Positions 31,914-40,094 of a stretch of 51,934 bases of DNA are shown piece after piece; within the stretch, counting starts at the first letter, position 1, and each line of letters starts with the position of its first letter. A program made the position numbers and the translations under genes. The notes beneath the pieces are model-generated. The model made no database searches and had not been told where the DNA came from. It saw nothing but the letters and a program-made list of their open reading frames with translations. Source of the DNA: Bacteroidales bacterium (GTDB taxonomy: Bacteria; Bacteroidota; Bacteroidia; Bacteroidales; TTA-H9); assembly GCA_028689615.1 (NCBI GenBank), contig JAQVCV010000011.1, positions 38,176-90,109 of the forward strand, given 5' to 3'.

Positions 31914-32582
31914 CTAATAAGGCATAATGCTTAAACCAACCGAGATAGGGAACATTTGTGGCCCCTGGTCTTTTTTGAAAGTTGATTGCAATTGGTAGGC
32001 TCCATAGAGGTTAATCCATTTGTAGCCAATTCTGCCGTAAACGGTATATTGCCACAGCTCAAGGTAACGAACATCGTCTCGCTTGATGGTGACATTATAA
32101 CCAACCGATTCATCATAACCCACGAATTTGGAGTGCTGATGAACCAATACACTGAATTTGAATCCAAAATACGCACGGAAACCGCTTTTGGCTCTATATT
32201 TTATCTCAAGAGGAATGTCAACATAAGCTAAAGTGATTTTTGCTTTGTCGTAGCTTATAGAATCAGAATCAAGCTTGACAAATTCAGTGTATCCCCCTTT
32301 GTCATAAGGCAATGCATCCATGTATAAGTTGTGCGTGCTGACGCCCAATCCATAACTAAAGTCAAATTTGCTTTCACCCATTTGGTTGTTATAAAGACCG
32401 AATACATTGATGCTTCTGTTAAACCAGGAGGGATCGATGTTGTCCGGAACTTTTTGCCAAATATCTGTGTAAATATCAAAACCGAGTGAGAATTTGCGGA
32501 ATTCACCCGGCTGTTTTTCCTGCGCCAAAGCTCCTATAGCAATGACTACCAGGGTTAAGAGAAGAATTGATGTTTTTTTCAT
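31914..32582 (-). CDS. Outer-membrane beta-barrel protein
   Basis: This protein of about 222 residues has a Sec signal peptide (MKKTSILLLTLVVIAIGALAQ). Alternating amphipathic strands follow, typical of small Bacteroidota outer-membrane barrels (FSLGFDIYTDIW, KFDFSYGLGVST, ITLAYVDIPLEIKYRAKSGFRAYFGFKFSVLV, YTVYGRIGYKWINLYGAYQ). It ends SVGLSIMPY, with a terminal aromatic. The layout recalls PorT-type barrels, but no specific family is certain. The frame extends to 32642, but ATG 32582 starts the signal peptide. It converges on the PAP2-like gene with a 2-bp gap. Confidence 0.8.
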   Translation of the reverse strand: MKKTSILLLTLVVIAIGALAQEKQPGEFRKFSLGFDIYTDIWQKVPDNIDPSWFNRSINVFGLYNNQMGESKFDFSYGLGVSTHNLYMDALPYDKGGYTEFVKLDSDSISYDKAKITLAYVDIPLEIKYRAKSGFRAYFGFKFSVLVHQHSKFVGYDESVGYNVTIKRDDVRYLELWQYTVYGRIGYKWINLYGAYQLQSTFKKDQGPQMFPISVGLSIMPY

Positions 32583-32613
32583 GCGCTGAATTTCAGTAAG
32601 TAACACGCTGTGA

Positions 32614-32621
32614 CAAATATA
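32614..32621 (-). promoter_or_regulatory. -7 box of the small barrel gene
   Basis: The minus-strand TATATTTG at 32621-32614 matches TAnnTTTG about 32 bp before ATG 32582. No -33 box with good spacing was found. Confidence 0.4.
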
Positions 32622-32720
32622 CGAATAATTATCAACTGCCATAAGGAAAAAATTTAACCGCGTTTGTTGGCAGTTCGATTTTTTCTGCGGATATAAAGAA
32701 TCTGAGTTAAAAAAATTGTG

Positions 32721-32728
32721 TAAGTTTG
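32721..32728 (+). promoter_or_regulatory. -7 box of the BamA/TamA-like gene
   Basis: TAAGTTTG fits TAnnTTTG and lies 18 bp before the start codon. The -33 region is weak. Confidence 0.35.
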
Positions 32729-32746
32729 AAATTTTAACGCCATTTT

Positions 32747-34081
32747 ATGAAAATCAGATATTTTTTTGGCTTTGCATTACTAGTTGCCATTAATTGCTTT
32801 GATGCATATTCTCAGGAGAATGACAGCACAAAGATGAAAAAAAAGACAGGTTTTAATCTTGGGCTACTTCCTTCTGTGCTCTTTAATTCTGATCTGGGGT
32901 TTCAGTATGGAGCCCTTGGTAATTTGTATCAATATGGTGATGGAAGTACTTATCCCGAGTACAGGTGGTCGGTGTATGCCGAGGTGGCCCGAACAACGAA
33001 GGGAGGTGGTATAAACCAGATTAATTTTGATTCTAAATATTTGCTGCCCTTTGGATTGCGTCTTACCGCTGATTTAAGTTTTTTAACCCAACAAGCTCTT
33101 GATTTTTATGGTTTTAACGGTTATGAAAGCCGCTACAACTCTTCCTGGGAGAACAGCGCATCTGGATCTTATATTTCCAGGATGTTTTACCGACTTGAAA
33201 GGCAGATGCTCAGAGCCGAAGCTTCGTTTCAGAGACAAATTGGGTCATCTCCATTCCATTGGGTTGCCGGAGTCACCTTTTTGAAAACTGAAATCAGCGA
33301 TGTGGATCTGGTTGCTCTGAATAAAGGGCTAAGTGGAGATGAGCTTTTGCCTGATACCATTTCCCTCTTTTCGTTGTATAAGACGTGGGGTTTACTGCCT
33401 GAAAAACAATGGAATGGTGGCCGGCATCTGCTTCTGAAGACAGGTTTGGTTTACGACTCTCGTGATAATGAACCCAACCCAATGAAAGGATTGTGGGCAG
33501 AAGCTGTTGTTGCCATTGCCCCGGCAACTCTGGCTTCTGAAAGATGGGCAAAGATGTCGGTCATTCTACGACAATATTTCACACTCATCACCAATAAACT
33601 CTCATTTGTTTACCGCGCCGGATATCAGGGAACTCTGTGGGGATCTGTACCTTGGTATCAGCAATCCTATATGATCAATTCTCTGACACGCAGTACTACG
33701 GTTGATGGACTGGGTGGCGGAAAGTCGTTGCGTGGGATTTTGCGCAACAGGGTTGTAGGGGATGCTGTGTTGTATATAAATGCCGAGTTTCGGTGGAAAG
33801 TTCTGCATGCATATTGGAAGAGACAGAATTTTTATCTGGCAATCAGTTCTTTTGCCGATGTCGGAAGGGTTGTAAAGGCGCATCCTGTTGACCTGACTCT
33901 TGTTCCGGTCGATAAGTCAGCTTTTTTTGATCAAATATCCGATAGTTGGCATCCTGCAATTGGTGGAGGTCTCCACATCGCGATGAACGAGAATTTTGTA
34001 TTAGCCGTCGATTATGGTCGGGCTTTGGATAATCGTGACGGCCAATCTGGTCTTTATATAGGACTTAACTGGCTGTTTTGA
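32747..34081 (+). CDS. BamA/TamA-family outer-membrane barrel
   Basis: This 444-residue protein has a signal peptide (to about residue 23, AYSQ) and a barrel with features of the Omp85/D15 surface-antigen family. It has repeated aromatic strands, a GYESRYN-type periplasmic turn, LKTGLVYDSRDNEPNPMKGLWAEAVV (the Omp85 'DxRDN..P..G' element) and GGGKSLRGILRNRVVGDAVLYINAEFRW (the conserved L6-loop 'LRG' region). It ends GLYIGLNWLF with a terminal Phe. No POTRA domains precede the barrel, so it is a short single-barrel member and not BamA itself. A transport or assembly role in the outer membrane is possible. It converges on the YitT gene with a 3-bp gap. Confidence 0.85.
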   Translation: MKIRYFFGFALLVAINCFDAYSQENDSTKMKKKTGFNLGLLPSVLFNSDLGFQYGALGNLYQYGDGSTYPEYRWSVYAEVARTTKGGGINQINFDSKYLLPFGLRLTADLSFLTQQALDFYGFNGYESRYNSSWENSASGSYISRMFYRLERQMLRAEASFQRQIGSSPFHWVAGVTFLKTEISDVDLVALNKGLSGDELLPDTISLFSLYKTWGLLPEKQWNGGRHLLLKTGLVYDSRDNEPNPMKGLWAEAVVAIAPATLASERWAKMSVILRQYFTLITNKLSFVYRAGYQGTLWGSVPWYQQSYMINSLTRSTTVDGLGGGKSLRGILRNRVVGDAVLYINAEFRWKVLHAYWKRQNFYLAISSFADVGRVVKAHPVDLTLVPVDKSAFFDQISDSWHPAIGGGLHIAMNENFVLAVDYGRALDNRDGQSGLYIGLNWLF

Positions 34082-34084
34082 GGA

Positions 34085-34981
34085 TCAATCATCAATTTTG
34101 TCGTTTAAAGAGCGGAATCCTTCTCCAAGGATTTCGCTGCCGTCCATTACGGTAATGAATGCTTTGGGATCGATTCGCCTGATAGCTGACTTCAGGATCG
34201 CAACTTCCCGACGGTTCATTACTGTGAAAATGATCTGCTTATCCCGATTGTTGTACATCCCGTTACCTTGCAGAAAGGTACCTCCCCGGTTTAAATCGTT
34301 GATAATAACATCACGTATCTTCTGGTACTCATCAGACACTATAAACAAGCATTTTTCATAACTGAAACCCTCCATGACCAAATCCACCGTTCTTCCTAAC
34401 ACAAAGATTGTGACCCACGAATAGAGCGGAATGCGCCAATCGCGAAAAACCAGGAATCCTAAAAGGACAATGGCAGAATCAACAAAAATCATCAACTGAC
34501 CCACAGGACGTTGAGTGATCTTGCTCAGAATCATTCCCACCATATCTGTACCACCGCAGGTGGCTTTGGCCTTAAAGAGCAAGGCCACTCCAAATCCTAT
34601 TACAACCCCGCCATAAACCGCCGACATGAGCATATCGTTCTCGAGTTGGAGTGGATCGTTGCCTAATATATAGGTTAATGTATCGATAAAAGTACTGGTA
34701 AGCAAGAATCCGGTAATTGTTTTTGTTCCGAATCGTGGTCCCAGTATTTTTATACCCAAAAGTGTGATAGGCACATTGAAGAAAAGTGCCATTGCTCCAA
34801 CAGGAAGATTAAAAACATGATGTATGATAATGCTGATGCCATAAACTCCACCAGGCACAATTTTGTATGGGGTTATGAACAAAACATAACCAGCGGCAAT
34901 GAATAAGGCTCCAGCTACTATCATCCCCATGGAGATATACCAACTACGACTGAAGAGTTTTTCGGGTTTAATAAAAGGCAT
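34085..34981 (-). CDS. YitT family membrane protein, copy 2
   Basis: This protein of about 298 residues has five hydrophobic helices in the first 200 residues and a cytoplasmic C-terminal DUF2179 domain (YQKIRDVIINDLNRGGTFLQGNGMY... to the end). Family signatures include YVLFITPYKIVPGGVYGISIIIHH, CGGTDMVGMILSK and MNRREVAILKSAIRRIDPKAFITV. It is paralogous along its whole length to the gene immediately upstream. The frame begins with TTG at 34987, overlapping the upstream stop, but ATG 34981 is the more likely start. Function in YitT proteins is unknown, although transport is often suggested. Confidence 0.9.
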   Translation of the reverse strand: MPFIKPEKLFSRSWYISMGMIVAGALFIAAGYVLFITPYKIVPGGVYGISIIIHHVFNLPVGAMALFFNVPITLLGIKILGPRFGTKTITGFLLTSTFIDTLTYILGNDPLQLENDMLMSAVYGGVVIGFGVALLFKAKATCGGTDMVGMILSKITQRPVGQLMIFVDSAIVLLGFLVFRDWRIPLYSWVTIFVLGRTVDLVMEGFSYEKCLFIVSDEYQKIRDVIINDLNRGGTFLQGNGMYNNRDKQIIFTVMNRREVAILKSAIRRIDPKAFITVMDGSEILGEGFRSLNDKIDD

Positions 34982-34983
34982 AT

Positions 34984-35907
34984 TCAATCTGATATTTTGT
35001 CATTCAATGATTTAAATCCATTTCCGAGTATTTCCCCGGCATCTGTTACTGTGAGAAATGCTCTTGCATCGATGGCCTTGATTCCATCTTTAAGAATGGC
35101 CAACTCTCTGCGATTTAATACGGTGTGAATTACAACCCGATCGCGACCATTGTACATCCCTTTGGCCTCCAGGAATGTACCTGAGCGGTGCAGGTCATTG
35201 ATAATGATATCACGGATTTCCTGGTATTTATCGCTCACGATCATTACCGATTTTTCATGTCTGAAGCCCTCCAGAACCAAATCAATCACCATTCCTGAAA
35301 TAAAAATGACGATCCAACTGTAGAGTGGGGTTCTCCAATCAGCGAAAACCACAAGACCCAGCAACACTATAACAGAATCGATGCAGATGACCAATATCCC
35401 CAGAGGCTGCTTGGTAAACTTGCTGATAATCATTGCTATTACATCCGAACCACCAGATGCAGCCCTTGATTTAAAAATCAATCCCAATCCTGCCCCCGAA
35501 AGGGCTCCTCCAAACAAGCATGCCAGGAAAACATCGTTTGATAAACCCAAGGGATCAGGTTGATTGATTAACAACGTCATACCATCCATAAAAACGGAGG
35601 TGGCGATGAATCCTATTACCGTCCTGACGCCAAATCGCGGACCTAGTATCCTGATTCCAAAAAAAGTTAAAGGGATGTTTAAGAGCAGTCCGGCCAAACC
35701 AACCGGAATACCATCAAAGCCCAAAGGCATCTCCCGCGTAATGTGGTGAATGATGATTCCAAGTCCGTAAATACCTCCGGGAACTACATGGTAGGGATTG
35801 ATAAACAGGACGTATGCCAGAGCCAGAAGAAAAGCTCCTGACACCACCAGAAGGTAATCTTTAAACCATTGAGCTGAAAAGGTTCTTTCGCTTGGGATAA
35901 ATGCCAT
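34984..35907 (-). CDS. YitT family membrane protein, copy 1
   Basis: This 307-residue paralogue of the next gene has the same architecture: five hydrophobic helices, then a DUF2179 domain. Shared landmarks include YVLFINPYHVVPGGIYGLGIIIHH, LGPRFG, SGGSDVIAMIISKFTKQPLG and LNRREL. Its stop codon lies within 3 bp of the downstream copy's ATG, so they are cotranscribed and probably arose by tandem duplication, perhaps forming a heteromeric complex. A -7 box lies about 33 bp upstream of the ATG. Confidence 0.9.
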   Translation of the reverse strand: MAFIPSERTFSAQWFKDYLLVVSGAFLLALAYVLFINPYHVVPGGIYGLGIIIHHITREMPLGFDGIPVGLAGLLLNIPLTFFGIRILGPRFGVRTVIGFIATSVFMDGMTLLINQPDPLGLSNDVFLACLFGGALSGAGLGLIFKSRAASGGSDVIAMIISKFTKQPLGILVICIDSVIVLLGLVVFADWRTPLYSWIVIFISGMVIDLVLEGFRHEKSVMIVSDKYQEIRDIIINDLHRSGTFLEAKGMYNGRDRVVIHTVLNRRELAILKDGIKAIDARAFLTVTDAGEILGNGFKSLNDKISD

Positions 35908-35939
35908 GGATGTTATAAAACGGTTACTGATTTGCGGTG

Positions 35940-35947
35940 CAAAGGTA
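35940..35947 (-). promoter_or_regulatory. -7 box of the yitT pair
   Basis: The minus-strand TACCTTTG at 35947-35940 is an exact TAnnTTTG match. The -33 element is not obvious. Confidence 0.5.
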
Positions 35948-36303
35948 TTCGATTTTGCCCGATTACCCTGTGTTGGGTTTCTTAGGCAAATTGAAAGATA
36001 GTTGCTGGTTGATACAATTTTTTATCCTGAAGTATGTTATTGCTTTGTAGCGGAAAATCCTAACCGGGTTTTCTTTTCTTGTACGATCGGAAATTGATCA
36101 CGACATTTTGCTCTATAGAAAAACGTAAAAGGAATACGACAAACAGGGCTAGTTTTGAAACCATTTCCAATCTGACCAGTATAAACAAGTTGCTTTGGAC
36201 TGGTGCTTTTTAGCATCACCCTGAAGCGGGAATTTTTGTTCAGGTGGTTTTTTTTTCGTTATTTTATCGCCGTTTTAAGCGGGAATTAGATCAAATTAAT
36301 CTG
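35948..36303. other. Intergenic region between yitT pair and porP
   Basis: About 350 bp with no supported gene. A 60-codon minus-strand frame at 36037-36219 has no recognisable start context or homology and is judged spurious. The only structure noted is an 11-bp direct repeat, AAGCGGGAATT, at 36224-36234 and 36277-36287, 53 bp apart and upstream of porP. It could be a regulator-binding pair. Confidence 0.45.
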
Positions 36304-37254
36304 ATGGGTTACGCATATAGGGTATTTTTATTTATAGTATTCATCTACTTTGTTTTGCGAGTTCATGCACAGCAGGAACCACAAATCACACAGTATATGT
36401 TTACCCCCATGGCTTACAATCCGGCAACCGCCGGAACTAGTGGAAATATTTCAGTTACAGGACTTTTGCGTGAGCAGTGGATTGGTTTTAAAGACAGCGA
36501 GGGAAACAGAGTTTCTCCCCGTACTTTCTTCTTATCAGTTGATGCGCCCCTCAAAGTATTGCATGGTGGACTTGGTGCCGTTATTGTGAACGATAAACTT
36601 GGCTATGAGCAGAATATAGGGTTAAAACTGAGCTACGCCTATATAACGGATTTTCGTTCTGGGGAACTTAGTTTTGGTCCACAGATCGGATTGCTTGACA
36701 AGAGCATCGATTTTTCTAAACTTCAGGCTCTTGAATCTGACCCAATCTTTCAGGCCACTGAAGAAAAGGCGATGATGTTCGACATTGGATTGGGTGTTCT
36801 TTACAGAGTGCCTGGCAAGTATTATATGGGATTTGCAGCCTCACAGGTAATTCAAAGTAAAGGAAGTCTTGGCGAAAACCCCAATTACAGCAACAAACGT
36901 CATTTGTATTTAAGTGGTGGTTATGAGTATGTTATTCCCGATTATCCCCTGTATGAAGTAGAGCCCAGCGTGTTGATTAAGACTGATATGGTTAGCTATC
37001 AGGTTGATTTGAATGCCAGAGTTACCTACAATCAAAAGTTTTGGGGCGGTTTAACCTATCGGATCACAGATGCTGTAGCCTTGATGCTTGGGGTTAAAAT
37101 TAAACAGTTAATGGTTGGATATTCTTATGATATAACCACTTCTAAGTTGGGAAGTGCCGGAAGTTCAGGTAGTCATGAAATCATGGTTAACTACAGCTTC
37201 AAACTGGATTTGGATAAGAATCCGAAAAGTTATAGGAATACAAGATTTTTATAA
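36304..37254 (+). CDS. porP: PorP/SprF-family T9SS outer-membrane protein
   Basis: This protein of about 316 residues has a signal peptide (YRVFLFIVFIYFVLRVHAQ). The PorP/SprF signature follows directly after cleavage: QEPQITQYMFTPMAYNPATAGTSG, then LLREQWIGFKDSEG, then RTFFLSVDAPL. The remainder is a predicted 14-strand-type barrel ending in strands such as NYSFKLDL. PorP proteins work with the T9SS, and the gene stands immediately before gldK as in Porphyromonas. The GTG at 36244 gives a longer frame, but ATG 36304 begins the signal peptide. It is 83 bp upstream of gldK, and a -7 box is present in that gap. Confidence 0.9.
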   Translation: MGYAYRVFLFIVFIYFVLRVHAQQEPQITQYMFTPMAYNPATAGTSGNISVTGLLREQWIGFKDSEGNRVSPRTFFLSVDAPLKVLHGGLGAVIVNDKLGYEQNIGLKLSYAYITDFRSGELSFGPQIGLLDKSIDFSKLQALESDPIFQATEEKAMMFDIGLGVLYRVPGKYYMGFAASQVIQSKGSLGENPNYSNKRHLYLSGGYEYVIPDYPLYEVEPSVLIKTDMVSYQVDLNARVTYNQKFWGGLTYRITDAVALMLGVKIKQLMVGYSYDITTSKLGSAGSSGSHEIMVNYSFKLDLDKNPKSYRNTRFL

Positions 37255-37264
37255 AAATATCTCT

Positions 37265-37272
37265 TATTTTTG
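37265..37272 (+). promoter_or_regulatory. -7 box between porP and gldK
   Basis: TATTTTTG matches TAnnTTTG and lies 65 bp before the gldK ATG, suggesting that gldKLMN can be transcribed separately from porP. Confidence 0.45.
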
Positions 37273-37337
37273 CACATTTGCATAATTAGTTGACTCGGAA
37301 AGATTTGAAATACGACCCATCAAACCGGACTCTTTAT

Positions 37338-38813
37338 ATGAAAAGACCATTGTTGTATCTTGTAGTGCTTTTTATAGCAGCAAGTTGCGGTAATTCAGGC
37401 AACGGGGAACTAACGGGTGTTCCTGATCGTCCTGTTTTTTACCAGCCCGACCCTTACGGCATGACCTTTATCCCGTTGGGCAGTTTTACTATGGGAACTG
37501 GCGAGCAGGATGTTCCTTATGCTCAGGTTCAACAACCTAAAACTGTTTCAGTTTCATCGTTCTATATGGATGAAACCGAAATTACGAATAATGAATACCG
37601 TCAGTTCGTGTACTGGGTTCGTGATTCACTAGCCCATACCTATCTCGGAAGAGCTCAGGTAGCCAATCCTGGTACCAGCCCCGAGCATTTTGTTGTTGAC
37701 CGAAGAACCAACGACAGAACAGGTCAGGGACCCGATGATCCTACCAATTTTAATATCGACTCTACCGGCCAACCGGTTCAACCCGAGCAGTATGTTATCA
37801 ACTGGAAGGAAAAAATTGACTGGAGGGGGGAAAAGTTACAACAGGGAACTCCGAATCCGGTTGACAGGATGTTTTTACCGGTTGAAGAGAGGTTTTTCCA
37901 CCGGAAAGAGATTGATAGCCGTAAGCTTTACTACCGGTATTTCTGGATCGATATGCAGAAGGCTGCAAGGATGGGCAATCGTTGGCAGCATCAAAAAAAT
38001 GCTCAGGGGCAGATTACAGGTACAGGTGGCAACTACTCTCCGGCCATTGCGGCTCAAGGAAATCGCCGAGCTTTTGTTATCGAAGAGGTGATTAATGTCT
38101 ATCCCGACACCCTTGCCTGGATAGCCGATTTCTCCTATAGTTATAATGAGCCTATGACCAAGACCTATTTCTGGCATCCGGCCTACGACAACTATCCGGT
38201 TGTTGGCGTAACCTGGAAACAGGCAGAGGCCTTCAGCGTGTGGAGAACACAGTATATGAATACTTATCTGCTTAGTCAAAAGGGGGAGCCTATTGTAAAT
38301 GATTTCAGATTGCCTACTGAAACCGAATGGGAATATGCAGCCCGTGCAGGCTACGAAGAGAATCCATTTCCTTGGGGTGGCCCTTATGCCCGAAATCAAA
38401 AGGGGTGTTTTTTGGCTAACTTCAAACCCTCGCGTGGAAATTATACCGGCGATGGGGGGCTTCAGACAGTTATTGCAGCTCACTATCCCCCCAACGATTT
38501 TGGGTTGTACGATATGGCTGGCAATGTTGCCGAGTGGACTCAAAGTGCTTATGATGAACTCTCCAACAATGTTACCTGGGATCTGAACCCCAGCTATACC
38601 TACAACGCGAAGGATGGTGATCCTGCCGTATTAAAAAGGAAAGTTATCCGTGGCGGATCTTGGAAGGATGTCTCCTATTTCCTTTACAATGGGTCAAGAA
38701 GTTATGAATATCAGGATTCTGCAAAAAGTTATATCGGATTCCGTTGCGTACAATCGTATCTGGGTAGGGCTAAAGACGATAATCCCAGCAAATCATCTGA
38801 AGTGTATAAGTAA
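37338..38813 (+). CDS. gldK: T9SS ring lipoprotein GldK/PorK
   Basis: This outer-membrane lipoprotein of about 491 residues (lipobox IAASC, Cys17) is built on the formylglycine-generating-enzyme (FGE-sulfatase) fold. PYGMTFIPLGSFTMGTGEQD starts the domain, FYMDETEITNNEYRQFV follows, and the C-terminal part has RLPTETEWEYAARAG, FGLYDMAGNVAEWTQSAY and KVIRGGSWKD...YIGFRCVQS. In the T9SS, GldK/PorK with GldN/PorN forms the large periplasmic ring under the outer membrane. The frame is open from 37290, but ATG 37338 gives the lipoprotein signal. It is followed by gldL after 47 bp. Confidence 0.96.
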   Translation: MKRPLLYLVVLFIAASCGNSGNGELTGVPDRPVFYQPDPYGMTFIPLGSFTMGTGEQDVPYAQVQQPKTVSVSSFYMDETEITNNEYRQFVYWVRDSLAHTYLGRAQVANPGTSPEHFVVDRRTNDRTGQGPDDPTNFNIDSTGQPVQPEQYVINWKEKIDWRGEKLQQGTPNPVDRMFLPVEERFFHRKEIDSRKLYYRYFWIDMQKAARMGNRWQHQKNAQGQITGTGGNYSPAIAAQGNRRAFVIEEVINVYPDTLAWIADFSYSYNEPMTKTYFWHPAYDNYPVVGVTWKQAEAFSVWRTQYMNTYLLSQKGEPIVNDFRLPTETEWEYAARAGYEENPFPWGGPYARNQKGCFLANFKPSRGNYTGDGGLQTVIAAHYPPNDFGLYDMAGNVAEWTQSAYDELSNNVTWDLNPSYTYNAKDGDPAVLKRKVIRGGSWKDVSYFLYNGSRSYEYQDSAKSYIGFRCVQSYLGRAKDDNPSKSSEVYK

Positions 38814-38860
38814 AAAGAAGAACTGTCAATAATTAATAAACCAAAATAAATCGGATCAAA

Positions 38861-40054
38861 ATGAATAAGCTAGAGAAAATTGTCGAGAGCCGTGGATATA
38901 AAAATTTCATGGGGAAACTTTATGGAATTGGTGCTGCGGTAGTTATCGTGGGTGCTTTGTTTAAAATTACGCACATCCCCGGAGCTAACGAAATGCTTTT
39001 TGTAGGGCTTTTAACCGAAGCTACAATCTTTTTCTTTTCTGCTTTCGAGAAACCTCATGTGGAACCCGATTGGAGCCTTGTTTATCCTGAATTAGCCGGG
39101 ATGTACCACGGTGATGAATCTATCCCTGCTACTCTTGACGAAGAAGTTGAAAAAGCAGGCACAGTGACCGAAAAACTCGATCAGATGTTGGCTGAAGCCA
39201 AAATCGAACCTGAACTTCTCCAAAGTCTGGGTGCAGGTTTGCGCTCGTTTGCCGATACAGCAAAAAATATGAATACACTGGCAGATGCTGCCAGCGTAAA
39301 TGGCGAATTTGTAGGACATCTGAAACAGGCTACTACTCAGGTTGGAAATCTGTCGAAAGCTTATTCGCAAACAAGCGATGTGCTTCAGCGTGAAGCAGAA
39401 GTGTCAAAACAGCACTTGGAAAACCTTCAGGGTATTGCTAAAAGCACTCAGCAGCTTAACACTGTTTACAACAATGTTTCAGATACCATGAAGCAGGAAA
39501 TGCAGGCGCATCAGGATTTGAAACAAAACCTTACTACTGCTACCAAAGCTGCAGGCGATATGGTTGAAAAATTTGCCGGTTCAGCAGAAACTTTTGCTAA
39601 GGCCTCTCAAACCATTCAAATGTCGGTTGCCAGCAGTGAGAGCTATGCTGGTCAACTTCAGTCAGTTACTAAGAATCTTTCCGCCTTGAATGCCTTGTAT
39701 GAAGTTCAAATCAAGCAATCGCAAGGTCAAAGTCAGGTTGGTGAAGCCACTCGTAAAGTTACCGACGATTATCTGGCCGCAATGTCTTCAACAGCTGCTA
39801 ATACAGCCAAGCTGAACCAAACCCTTCTTGAATTGCAGAAATCGCTCGATCTGCAAATGTCTGGCACAGCCGGTCAAACCAAGATTTCGGCAGATATTCA
39901 GGTTGCTATGCAGCAGTTCCTGGCTCAAATGAAAGCCTCGATTGAGCAGACTACTAATTACCAGAAGCAGGCTGATTTGCTGACTACCAACATAACCAAG
40001 CTTAACAACATTTACGGCAACATGCTGTCGGCTATGAGCGTGCGTCAGGGTTAG
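38861..40054 (+). CDS. gldL: T9SS motor stator subunit GldL/PorL, extended
   Basis: This 397-residue inner-membrane protein has two helices (about 20-37 and 44-62). Pattern-matching to Flavobacterium johnsoniae GldL puts its proton-path residues here: Lys35 and His38 on helix 1 and its end, Glu53 in LLTEATIFFFSAFE, and Glu63. The T9SS motor uses proton flow through a GldL5-GldM2 complex. GldL/PorL are usually about 210-310 residues. Here the cytoplasmic part continues for about 330 residues rich in Gln, Ala, Thr and Asn, with heptad-like repeats (EKLDQMLAEAKIEPELLQSLGAGL, then long helical stretches to the end). This is a long C-terminal coiled-coil extension, described in the findings. Confidence 0.96.
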   Translation: MNKLEKIVESRGYKNFMGKLYGIGAAVVIVGALFKITHIPGANEMLFVGLLTEATIFFFSAFEKPHVEPDWSLVYPELAGMYHGDESIPATLDEEVEKAGTVTEKLDQMLAEAKIEPELLQSLGAGLRSFADTAKNMNTLADAASVNGEFVGHLKQATTQVGNLSKAYSQTSDVLQREAEVSKQHLENLQGIAKSTQQLNTVYNNVSDTMKQEMQAHQDLKQNLTTATKAAGDMVEKFAGSAETFAKASQTIQMSVASSESYAGQLQSVTKNLSALNALYEVQIKQSQGQSQVGEATRKVTDDYLAAMSSTAANTAKLNQTLLELQKSLDLQMSGTAGQTKISADIQVAMQQFLAQMKASIEQTTNYQKQADLLTTNITKLNNIYGNMLSAMSVRQG

Positions 40055-40094
40055 TTATTACCACCAAATTGTTTAAATTTTAAAAAGATACAGT

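Noticed and set aside
36037-36219. A 60-codon minus-strand gene before porP
   Set aside because: It has no recognisable features, domain or promoter, and is probably chance.
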